Of a DNA stretch of 6,120 bases, positions 1-4,358 are shown piece by piece. Each line of letters begins with the position of its first letter. The stretch's first letter is position 1. Below the pieces are notes generated by a model. It was not told the origin of the DNA. It made no database searches and was given only the letters and a program-made list of their open reading frames with translations. Location of the stretch: assembly GCA_017456685.1 (NCBI GenBank), contig JAFTIV010000022.1, forward strand, positions 1 through 6,120, given 5' to 3'. The DNA comes from Clostridia bacterium. GTDB lineage: Bacteria; Bacillota; Clostridia; Oscillospirales; CAG-272. The translations under genes and the position numbers were made by a program.

Positions 1-99
1 ATGGCACAAATCATTGCATCTGCCTATTTCGTTCAGTAATTCTTCGTCATAATTGGCGTTGTATAGATAACCCGCCGCGGCTTTTTCTTTTTCAGTCAT
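1..99 (-). CDS. Sugar O-acetyltransferase (Maa/LacA type), N-terminus only
   Basis: Thirty-three codons run from an ATG at 99 off the left edge of the window. The peptide begins MTEKEKAAAGYLYNANYDEE and ends with NDLCH. This matches the start of the maltose acetyltransferase (Mac) domain that precedes the left-handed beta-helix acyltransferase domain in the Maa/LacA/NodL family, whose members typically begin MTEKEKMLAGxLYxANYDxEL. Family members transfer acetyl from acetyl-CoA to a hydroxyl of maltose, glucose or a galactoside in the cytoplasm. The start is supported by GAGGT at 105-109, five bases upstream, and a good promoter at 137-165. The catalytic beta-helix part lies outside the window, so whether the gene is intact and which sugar it uses cannot be judged. 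Confidence 0.82.
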   Translation of the reverse strand, partial: MTEKEKAAAGYLYNANYDEELLNEIGRCNDLCH

Positions 100-136
100 T
101 TGTTACCTCGTCAAATTCTTATTTATCGATGAGATT

Positions 137-165
137 ATTATATCACACAACATTACATATTTCAA
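137..165 (-). promoter_or_regulatory. Sigma-A promoter of the acetyltransferase gene
   Basis: On the minus strand TTGAAA (160-165) is followed by a 17-base spacer and TATAAT (137-142). A TG dinucleotide one base upstream of the -10 box makes it an extended -10 promoter. It predicts a start near 130 and a leader of about 30 bases before the ATG at 99. Confidence 0.75.
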
Positions 166-221
166 TTGATTTTTTCCATAATCAGCACACCCAAAATTCC
201 CTGTTTTTATGGAAAATCAAT
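165..221. repeat. Imperfect inverted repeat between promoter and repeat copy 1
   Basis: The left arm 165-180 (ATTGAT, a T run, CCATA) is complementary to the right arm 208-221 (TATGGAAAATCAAT), apart from two extra T residues in the left arm. The arms enclose about 27 bases. The right arm runs into the first bases of palindromic repeat copy 1. It could be a cruciform, a trace of the junction where the repeat inserted, or the site of a DNA-binding protein behind the acetyltransferase promoter. The sequence alone does not decide. Confidence 0.5.
197..214. repeat. Short hairpin repeat TTCC...GGAA, copy 1
   Basis: This is a degenerate member of a short hairpin family also seen at 2119-2135 and 3485-3502. 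Here only TTCC/GGAA pairs, around a T-rich loop. As in copy 2, it sits immediately upstream of the larger palindromic repeat. Confidence 0.4.
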
Positions 222-281
222 CCCTCCGTCACGACAAGTCGTGCCACCTCCCTTACTCTAAAGGAGGCAAGCAAAAAAGGG
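218..281 (+). repeat. Interspersed palindromic (REP/MITE-like) repeat, copy 1
   Basis: This 64-base unit is identical to 2139-2202 except at 271; its first 53 bases match perfectly. It contains two hairpins. CACGAC/GTCGTG closes a two-base loop at 230-243. CCTCCCTT/AAAGGAGG closes a five-base loop further on with one mismatch. A related inverted copy lies at 3776-3822. No transposase reading frame is present, so it is a non-autonomous or REP-type element. Blocks of the form CCCTCCGTC...CCACCTCCC are, from memory, common between genes of Oscillospiraceae-like Clostridia. Confidence 0.82.
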
Positions 282-299
282 GATGAGTTTTTCATCCCC
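279..299 (-). terminator. Hairpin terminator attached to repeat copy 1
   Basis: GGGGATGA (279-286) pairs perfectly with TCATCCCC (292-299) around a five-base loop. Read on the minus strand the stem is followed by six T residues (273-278), so the strong terminator direction is minus. No minus-strand gene is recognised immediately to its right, so it may belong to the repeat module rather than to a specific gene. A hairpin occupies the same place after repeat copy 2. Confidence 0.6.
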
Positions 300-382
300 T
301 GTGTATTCAAAGTCCTTGTATGTCGCATAAGGCGCTTGGCTAGCTCCGCGCTTTTATTATTTAGCTTTATTGTTGCTTTCTA
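300..382. other. Intergenic, no gene recognised
   Basis: The stretch between the copy 1 terminator and the GH20 promoter holds no reading frame with a ribosome binding site on either strand and no family resemblance. It contains GC-rich patches around 325-350 in otherwise AT-rich sequence, which may be degraded repeat material. Confidence 0.5.
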
Positions 383-411
383 TTGTAAGTTTGATTTTTC
401 AATGATATAAT
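383..411 (+). promoter_or_regulatory. Promoter of the GH20 gene
   Basis: A TTGTAA box (383-388), a 17-base spacer and TATAAT (406-411) form the promoter. TG at 403-404 gives an extended -10. The predicted start near 418 leaves a leader of about 35 bases before the ATG at 453. Confidence 0.68.
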
Positions 412-452
412 AGCCTTATGGAAACAAAAAATATAACGGAGCATTTAAAGAT

Positions 453-2066
453 ATGTATACTGTTGATTCACTTGGAGTAATGATAGATTTATCTCGAAAC
501 GGAGTAATGACTCTTGACTCCTTGAAAAAATTTTTAACAACTATTAAAAAATTTGGCTACAACACTGTTTTTCTATATATGGAGGATACCTTTGAAATAA
601 AGGATGAGCCGTACTTTGGATATATGCGTTCAAGATACTCTTGCGATGAAATGCGTGAAATAGACATGTTCTGCTCATCAATAGGAATAGAGGCAATCCC
701 TTGTATTCAAACCTTGGCTCACTTAAAAACCTTCTTTAAATGGAAGCAGGTGCCTGTTGATTGCGATGATATTTTGCTCGTCGACGAGGAAAGAACCTAC
801 GAGCTTATTGATAATATGTTCAAATCGCTCTCTGCGTGCTTCAAATCAAGACGAATACACATAGGAATGGATGAGGCTCATTTATTAGGTAAGGGAAATT
901 ATTATATAAAGCACGGACACAGCTCGTCCGATGAAATAATAAAAAGGCATCTTGAAAATGTGTGTCAAATAGCAAGGGCTTACAATTATGAGCTACTTAT
1001 ATGGTCGGATATGCTTTTTCGCTCTTGGAATAAGGGAGAATATTATTTAAAAGAAGAAAAGGCTGTTCCAAGGCAGGTGATTGAATGCTTGCCAAAAAAT
1101 GTGTCGCCTGTTTACTGGGATTATTACAGCGGAAGCAAGCAAGAATATGATGCTATGATAAAAATGCACAATCAGCTTTCGAATAATTCTTGGTTTGCTG
1201 GTGGTGCTTGGAGCTGGGCAGGCTTCGCTCCAATGAATACCTTCTCGGCAAGAATTATGAAGGAGGCAATGGAGGCGTGCAGGGCAAACAATATAAAAAA
1301 TATTTTTATGACTATGTGGGGAGACGACGGAATGGAGTGCTCGCAATTTTCACTGCTCCCTGCTCTATTGTGCATTGCCGAATATGCAAATGGTAATTTT
1401 GACGAGGATAAAATAAAGGCGAAATTCAAAAAAATTGTCGGTGTTGAATTTGATTTGTTTATAAAGCTTGATTTGCCTAATTTGTTAGAGGCAAATTCTC
1501 CAAGATACTGGGAAAACCCAGCAAAGTATATGCTGTATTCTGATTTGTTCTGTGGCTTTCTTGACTACACCGTTGCAGAGGGAACGGGCGAGCTTTTTGG
1601 AAGGTATTCAAGGGAGCTTTTGAATGCGTCAAAATCCACAAGAGCCTACGGATATATATTCAAAACCTTGTCAAGCCTGTGTGGTGTTCTTGAAATAAAA
1701 TATGAGCTCGGTGTAAAAACACGAAGCTTGTATAAGAGCAAGGACAAAAACGGACTTAAAGCACTTGCAGACTGTGAATATACAGAGCTTGAAAAAAGAA
1801 TTGCGCATCTGCACAAATGCTTTGAAGGACAATGGTACATTGATAATAAGCCAAGTGGCTTTGAGGTCCACGATGCGCGTCTTGGCGGACTTTTGCAAAG
1901 AGTAAAATCTTGTAAAAAAAGACTTTTAGCTTACGCATACGGAAGGCTCGACAAAATCGACGAGCTCGAAACGGATATTTTGCCTCTGGGCTTTTCCAAT
2001 ACGCCGAAGGGACAGCCGATTAGCTATAATAGCTATGCCAATACATTTAGCTCAAATGTGTTTTAG
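453..2066 (+). CDS. GH20 beta-N-acetylhexosaminidase, intracellular, GcnA-like
   Basis: This 537-residue protein should hydrolyse terminal non-reducing beta-GlcNAc (or GalNAc) by the substrate-assisted mechanism of glycoside hydrolase family 20. The (beta/alpha)8 barrel starts at the N-terminus with no preceding GH20b domain. The signature HIGMDEAH at 136-143 carries the catalytic Asp140-Glu141 pair. Other subsite motifs are IWSDML (183-188), YWDYY (221-225), GGAWSWAGF (250-258) and MWGDDGMECS (288-297). The region from about 350 to 500 is largely helical, as in the C-terminal domain of streptococcal GcnA. There is no signal peptide or membrane segment, so it is likely cytoplasmic and acts on imported glycan fragments. 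GGAG at 438-441 lies 11 bases before the ATG, a slightly long spacing. The gene is monocistronic by its own promoter and downstream terminator, and is bracketed by direct repeat copies 1 and 2. The family is secure; the exact substrate is inferred. Confidence 0.9.
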   Translation: MYTVDSLGVMIDLSRNGVMTLDSLKKFLTTIKKFGYNTVFLYMEDTFEIKDEPYFGYMRSRYSCDEMREIDMFCSSIGIEAIPCIQTLAHLKTFFKWKQVPVDCDDILLVDEERTYELIDNMFKSLSACFKSRRIHIGMDEAHLLGKGNYYIKHGHSSSDEIIKRHLENVCQIARAYNYELLIWSDMLFRSWNKGEYYLKEEKAVPRQVIECLPKNVSPVYWDYYSGSKQEYDAMIKMHNQLSNNSWFAGGAWSWAGFAPMNTFSARIMKEAMEACRANNIKNIFMTMWGDDGMECSQFSLLPALLCIAEYANGNFDEDKIKAKFKKIVGVEFDLFIKLDLPNLLEANSPRYWENPAKYMLYSDLFCGFLDYTVAEGTGELFGRYSRELLNASKSTRAYGYIFKTLSSLCGVLEIKYELGVKTRSLYKSKDKNGLKALADCEYTELEKRIAHLHKCFEGQWYIDNKPSGFEVHDARLGGLLQRVKSCKKRLLAYAYGRLDKIDELETDILPLGFSNTPKGQPISYNSYANTFSSNVF

Positions 2067-2118
2067 CCTTAAAGAATAACACATATAAGAGCTTCAACCA
2101 AGGCTTCATAACCACAAA

Positions 2119-2135
2119 TTCCATATTTTGTGGAA
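2119..2135. repeat. Short hairpin repeat TTCCA...TGGAA, copy 2
   Basis: TTCCA (2119-2123) pairs with TGGAA (2131-2135). The flanking CACAAA before it is shared with the copy at 3485-3502. It abuts palindromic repeat copy 2, as copy 1 abuts its own. Confidence 0.5.
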
Positions 2136-2138
2136 AGC

Positions 2139-2202
2139 CAATCCCTCCGTCACGACAAGTCGTGCCACCTCCCTTACTCTAAAGGAGGCAAACAAAAAAG
2201 GG
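2139..2202 (+). repeat. Interspersed palindromic (REP/MITE-like) repeat, copy 2
   Basis: This is a direct repeat of 218-281 with one difference in 64 bases (A at 2192 for G at 271). It has the same two internal hairpins. It lies between the convergent GH20 and amidohydrolase genes and runs directly into a terminator hairpin. Such high identity between copies suggests recent movement or gene conversion. Confidence 0.85.
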
Positions 2203-2222
2203 CAGATTTTTCTGCCCTTTTT
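2195..2222. terminator. Bidirectional intrinsic terminator between convergent genes
   Basis: AAAAAGGGCAGA (2195-2206) pairs with TCTGCCCTTTTT (2211-2222) around TTTT. A run of T residues follows the GC stem on both strands, so it can end both the GH20 transcript (plus) and the amidohydrolase transcript (minus). Its stem bases GGGCAGA/TCTGCCC recur at 3677-3694. Confidence 0.8.
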
Positions 2223-2258
2223 CATTCTGCATTCCGCTTTTATATGCCCGTCGAGCTT

Positions 2259-2306
2259 CTCGACCATTTCAACCGCTTCTCCGTGTCTTGCCTCGTCGCG
2301 TGCCAT
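2259..2306 (-). pseudogene. Rubrerythrin-like C-terminal remnant (fragment C)
   Basis: On the minus strand the frame reads MARDEARHGEAVEMVE from 2306. The MARDEARHG stretch resembles the helix of reverse-rubrerythrin (NADH peroxidase-type) proteins that supplies iron ligands near the C-terminus. Twenty consecutive bases here (2281-2300) are identical to 3870-3889 in the clearer rubrerythrin remnant. The similarity fades after about ten residues, and the frame runs on into the terminator and repeat copy 2. No ribosome binding site or upstream domain is present, so it is debris and not a functional gene. With so short a match, chance or convergence cannot be excluded. Confidence 0.45.
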
Positions 2307-2328
2307 TTTCTATAATAGCTCGCATTTT

Positions 2329-3390
2329 TTATTGTTTCAAATACTTTTGTGAAAGAAGCTCTATTCTTTGCTTGTCAGAATCCGTCAACGCAAAGGAGTA
2401 CTTTTCTATATACGCCTTAAATTTCTCCTTATCTATCGGCTTTGGGGAAGCGCCAACACGGCGCTCAAAATTGGCAAAGAAAATGTTGTTAACCCTCTTT
2501 CTTGGCAAGCCAAGTCCCTTAAGGATTTTATCATCGAAGCTTTTAACCTCTTTGCTTGTGCCTATGTAGGTTGTTACAACATTGAATAGCCAATTTGCGT
2601 ATTTTTCGTCACACATATAAGCACGGTCTGTGCCGAAAATAAGCCTGTCGGAGTATTTATTAAAGAATTCCTTGTAGTAATCATGCTTTTTTCCAAACTC
2701 AACATACATCTCACCTCCAGGAGTTAAATCCACACACAGGTTGGGGTAAAGAGTGAAAAGCTTTTCTAAAATCTCTGGCTCCTTACTACAAAAGAAAAAG
2801 TGAGCAAGGGTTAGGTTGAGCCTTGGATAGCTTTCAAGAATTTTTATAGTTTGTGCCTGTATTTCTTCATAAGAGGCAAATGAGCCGTCTGTATATGTCC
2901 AACCTTGTTTAACCGCCCAGTCCGGTGCTCTTTTCAAGTCCCAGAATTCGTCAGGGTCGTTGACGTGCATTAAAAGGTGAGTGCCGTCCTTTTCCATTTG
3001 CTCGTACAGCTTGTTAAGGGCAGGGTGGTTAAGGCTTTTGCCTATTCTTTTATGCTCTGTTGGCTTTCCCTCCAGCATTTTAATTCCATCAAAGCCTATT
3101 TCCATAAGCTCGCGATACTGTGTAAGGGCATCCATATCCTTTGGCATATTATCTATAGGAACCTTTATATACTCAATGCCACCGTGCAAATAAGTGTTGG
3201 GGTTTGCTATTTTGAAAAATCCCAGCATAATATTGTTGCACACGTTAGACTGACAAAGTGGAATTGAACAAATATTAAGGGCGTGAATGCCATACTCCTT
3301 TACATAGCTGTCAAAGCAGGAAACGAAGTCCTCCTCCCCCCATTTTGATATGTGTAAGTGGCTGTCTATAATTTTTCTATCCTTTTGCAT
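2329..3390 (-). CDS. Amidohydrolase_2 family metal-dependent hydrolase
   Basis: This is a 353-residue TIM-barrel hydrolase of the amidohydrolase-related family (PF04909 type; relatives include ACMSD-like decarboxylases and lactone or amide hydrolases). The metal-site motifs appear in family order: DSHLH at 9-13 (His11, His13), MHVNDP with His142, LAHFF with His197, and FGTD with Asp255. The ending, GLPRKRVNNIFFANFERRVG (295-314), is also typical. There is no signal peptide, so it is cytoplasmic. An in-frame ATG at 3456 exists, but I chose the ATG at 3390. AAAGGAG (3398-3404) sits seven bases upstream of it, family similarity begins there, and the longer version would start inside the promoter -35 box. 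It is a single-gene unit convergent with GH20. The substrate cannot be predicted from the sequence. Confidence 0.85.
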   Translation of the reverse strand: MQKDRKIIDSHLHISKWGEEDFVSCFDSYVKEYGIHALNICSIPLCQSNVCNNIMLGFFKIANPNTYLHGGIEYIKVPIDNMPKDMDALTQYRELMEIGFDGIKMLEGKPTEHKRIGKSLNHPALNKLYEQMEKDGTHLLMHVNDPDEFWDLKRAPDWAVKQGWTYTDGSFASYEEIQAQTIKILESYPRLNLTLAHFFFCSKEPEILEKLFTLYPNLCVDLTPGGEMYVEFGKKHDYYKEFFNKYSDRLIFGTDRAYMCDEKYANWLFNVVTTYIGTSKEVKSFDDKILKGLGLPRKRVNNIFFANFERRVGASPKPIDKEKFKAYIEKYSFALTDSDKQRIELLSQKYLKQ

Positions 3391-3427
3391 GATGCCTCTC
3401 CTTTGCAAATTCATATTTATCAATTGA

Positions 3428-3456
3428 ATTTTACCACACAATAGAAGGGTTTTCAA
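3428..3456 (-). promoter_or_regulatory. Promoter of the amidohydrolase gene
   Basis: On the minus strand TTGAAA (3451-3456), a 17-base spacer and TAAAAT (3428-3433) form the promoter, with TG one base before the -10 (extended). The predicted start near 3421 leaves a short leader. This makes the gene independent of the RNA unit upstream and argues against the upstream ATG at 3456. Confidence 0.75.
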
Positions 3457-3484
3457 GATATTAGTAATTTTACATAATCACAAA

Positions 3485-3502
3485 TTCCATATTTTTATGG
3501 AA
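3485..3502. repeat. Short hairpin repeat TTCCAT...ATGGAA, copy 3
   Basis: TTCCAT (3485-3490) pairs with ATGGAA (3497-3502) around a six-base loop. This is the best-formed of three copies. Unlike the other two it has no large palindromic repeat beside it. It lies just upstream of the amidohydrolase promoter. Confidence 0.55.
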
Positions 3503-3542
3503 AAAGTGCGACAAAAAAGAAAAATCTGTTTCTTCGTATTAC

Positions 3543-3574
3543 AAAACAAAAAGCGAGATGGTCCCCCACCTCGC
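3543..3574 (-). terminator. Intrinsic terminator of the small RNA
   Basis: On the minus strand GCGAGGTGG (3566-3574) pairs with CCATCTCGC (3553-3561), with one G-T wobble and a GGGA loop. TTTTT (3548-3552), a G and TTTT (3543-3546) follow. The wobble is a mismatch on the plus strand and no T run follows there, so the terminator is minus-only. Confidence 0.85.
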
Positions 3575-3628
3575 AAATTAACTCGGTATTTCAACCGAGG
3601 CTCAAAAATGAGCAGTCCTTAATGGACT
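3546..3628 (-). ncRNA. Probable small structured RNA, about 83 nt, unknown family
   Basis: A perfect promoter at 3635-3663 predicts a start at about 3628, exactly the first base of a hairpin. Three hairpins follow with no bases between them. H1 is AGTCC/GGACT (3624-3628 with 3614-3618, loop ATTAA). H2 is GCTCA/TGAGC (3609-3613 with 3600-3604, loop TTTT). H3 is CTCGGT/ACCGAG (3594-3599 with 3582-3587, loop TGAAAT). A seven-base AT linker leads to the terminator stem (3553-3574) and its T tract. There is no ATG or ribosome binding site inside. It does not match any RNA family I can recall (not tRNA, 6S, SRP, tracrRNA, or a riboswitch I recognise). It could be a trans-acting sRNA, or a leader attenuator for the amidohydrolase, whose start codon is about 155 bases beyond the terminator. 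Confidence 0.7.
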
Positions 3629-3634
3629 AATATC

Positions 3635-3663
3635 ATTATACACATCTTGCTGTATTTTGTCAA
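3635..3663 (-). promoter_or_regulatory. Consensus sigma-A promoter of the small RNA
   Basis: On the minus strand TTGACA (3658-3663), a spacer of exactly 17 bases and TATAAT (3635-3640) give a 12 of 12 match to the consensus. It is the strongest promoter in the window by consensus match and is followed by no open reading frame. Confidence 0.85.
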
Positions 3664-3673
3664 CCCCAAAATA

Positions 3674-3697
3674 AAAGGGCAGAAAATTCTGCCCTTT
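3674..3697 (-). terminator. Terminator after the rubrerythrin remnants
   Basis: AAAGGGCAGA (3674-3683) pairs perfectly with TCTGCCCTTT (3688-3697) around AAAT. On the minus strand it is followed by TTTTATTTT, so it terminates leftward transcription from the rubrerythrin-like fragments just before the small RNA promoter. Confidence 0.75.
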
Positions 3698-3728
3698 ATA
3701 TAAAGCTATATTCTTGAGTGTCAATATA

Positions 3729-3773
3729 TTAGTTTTTGAAATATCTGTTGAGCACGCCTTCAAATGCCTTGCC
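3729..3773 (-). pseudogene. Rubrerythrin C-terminal remnant (fragment B)
   Basis: The minus-strand frame reads GKAFEGVLNRYFKN and then TAA at 3729-3731. This is the very end of a reverse-rubrerythrin (NADH peroxidase-type) protein and nearly repeats the end of fragment A (GKAFEGLLNRYFKK). It begins exactly where palindromic repeat copy 3 ends, so everything upstream has been lost or displaced. It keeps a natural stop and a terminator at 3674-3697, suggesting it is the original 3' end of a real gene. Confidence 0.7.
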
Positions 3774-3775
3774 CC

Positions 3776-3822
3776 GCCTCCTTTGTGCAAAGGGAGGTGT
3801 CGCGTAAGCGACGGAGGGATTG
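3776..3822 (-). repeat. Interspersed palindromic repeat, copy 3 (inverted)
   Basis: This is a minus-strand relative of copies 1 and 2. It shares CAATCCCTCCGTC at its start and CACCTCCC...AAAGGAGGC at its end. The sequence of the first hairpin differs (GTCGC/GCGAC around TTAC), while the hairpin itself is kept. It is shorter, at 47 bases, and sits between two rubrerythrin C-termini. Confidence 0.75.
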
Positions 3823-3826
3823 TTTA

Positions 3827-3907
3827 TTACTTCTTAAAATAACGATTTAACAAACCTTCGAAAGCCTTGCCGTGTCTTGCCTCGTCGCGGTCAGCCTTAG
3901 CAAGATG
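3827..3907 (-). pseudogene. Rubrerythrin C-terminal remnant (fragment A)
   Basis: Twenty-six codons read HLAKAD, then RDEARHGKAFEGLLNRYF, then KK and TAA at 3827-3829. The RDEARHGKAFEGLL motif is the C-terminal helix of reverse-rubrerythrin/NADH peroxidase proteins, oxidative-stress enzymes that reduce hydrogen peroxide at a di-iron site in anaerobes. The Glu and His of this motif belong to the di-iron site. The frame is cut by a stop codon immediately upstream (3908-3910). No ferritin-like N-terminal part or rubredoxin domain is found in 3908-4040. It is therefore a 3' remnant, not a functional gene. Confidence 0.75.
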
Positions 3908-4022
3908 TTAGAAGCTCTCGGTTAGCCCCGTGTATTGCACTGCTTGGCTTTGTTTAGCTTTTCTACTGTGATTTTATAATAGCTCTGCACTTGCATAAAT
4001 TAAGAAATTCCATTAATTTTTC
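3908..4022. other. Intergenic, no gene recognised
   Basis: No coding frame with a ribosome binding site is seen here on either strand, and the expected upstream part of the rubrerythrin gene is absent. The stretch contains a TATAAT at 3975-3980 that may serve the small gene at 4041. Confidence 0.5.
3951..3980 (+). promoter_or_regulatory. Weak candidate promoter for the small HTH gene
   Basis: TATAAT at 3975-3980 is a perfect -10 box. No good -35 box lies 16-18 bases upstream; TGTTTA at 3951-3956 is the nearest. It is about 60 bases before the ATG at 4041. Confidence 0.3.
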
Positions 4023-4040
4023 CATGTTTAGGAGGTAAAA

Positions 4041-4223
4041 ATGACAAAATCAGAACCAAAAGGAACAACACTTACAACCAAGAAAAGCATTGAGTGTAAG
4101 AAAATAATTTTAAAACACTCAAAAGACTTTGGTGAAACACTTACAGATATTGATGTTATTAAACTTTGTGGCTGTTCAAGACAGAGCTATTATAAATATA
4201 AAGCAGAAATAAAAAGAACTTGA
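4041..4223 (+). CDS. Small helix-turn-helix-like protein (60 aa)
   Basis: The start is firm: AGGAGG at 4030-4035 lies five bases before the ATG. The 60-residue basic protein has a lysine-rich first half. Its C-terminal part, LTDIDVIKLCGCSRQSYYKY (34-53), looks like a helix-turn-helix with CGCSRQSYYKYK as turn and recognition helix. From memory this resembles small resolvase or recombinase-type HTH proteins of Clostridia (ending SRNTYYKYKxEL). No catalytic recombinase domain is present, so it could be a stand-alone DNA-binding regulator or the surviving tail of a larger recombinase. The strong ribosome binding site favours a gene that is still translated. It lies 173 bases upstream of the ATPase gene, which has its own promoter. 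Confidence 0.65.
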   Translation: MTKSEPKGTTLTTKKSIECKKIILKHSKDFGETLTDIDVIKLCGCSRQSYYKYKAEIKRT

Positions 4224-4297
4224 TTTCATTAATTTTGTTTTTTAATCTTTCACAAATTTTGATAAAAAATGCAAAAACACAAAAATATTCGTCACAT

Positions 4298-4317
4298 TTT
4301 ATCATTATGTTGATAAA
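4298..4317. repeat. Inverted repeat upstream of the ATPase gene
   Basis: TTTATCA (4298-4304) and TGATAAA (4311-4317) form a perfect 7-base inverted repeat with a six-base spacer. It could be a weak terminator for the small HTH gene or an operator. In AT-rich sequence such a repeat is not rare. Confidence 0.35.
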
Positions 4318-4331
4318 GTTTTGCCATAAAC

Positions 4332-4358
4332 TTTTCAAAATCTATTGTTTTTTGAAAA
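4332..4358. promoter_or_regulatory. Operator-like inverted repeat overlapping the ATPase -35 box
   Basis: TTTTCAAAA (4332-4340) and TTTTGAAAA (4350-4358) are exact reverse complements separated by nine bases, and they cover the -35 region of the ATPase promoter. The centre-to-centre distance of 18 bases is close to two helical turns, as expected for a dimeric repressor. The low complexity keeps confidence modest. Confidence 0.35.

Noticed and set aside
129..410. A 93-codon plus-strand open frame across repeat copy 1
   Set aside because: It has no ribosome binding site, starts inside the acetyltransferase promoter, and translates the palindromic repeat and terminator. Frames through such repeats are a common artefact.
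401..420. TATAATAGC string shared by 406-414, 2311-2319 and 3975-3983 as a repeat
   Set aside because: It is only nine bases, orientation relative to the large repeat is inconsistent, and a TATAAT box is expected in promoters.
2250..2264. GTCGAG/CTCGAC hairpin as a terminator
   Set aside because: It has no T run on either strand and lies within the degraded rubrerythrin-like stretch. It is probably coincidental.
2106..2306. A 66-codon minus-strand frame as a real gene
   Set aside because: Only its first residues resemble rubrerythrin. The rest reads through a terminator and the repeat, and there is no ribosome binding site. It is listed as a remnant instead.
3391..3456. The longer amidohydrolase start at 3456
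   Set aside because: The extra 22 residues overlap the predicted promoter and lack family similarity, while AAAGGAG is correctly placed for the ATG at 3390.
3546..3628. Small RNA as a hammerhead ribozyme or tracrRNA
   Set aside because: A GAAA occurs in the H3 loop, but there is no CUGAUGA core. There is also no CRISPR array, anti-repeat or cas gene in the window.
218..3822. The three palindromic repeats as a CRISPR array
   Set aside because: They are far apart, occur in both orientations and lack regular spacers.
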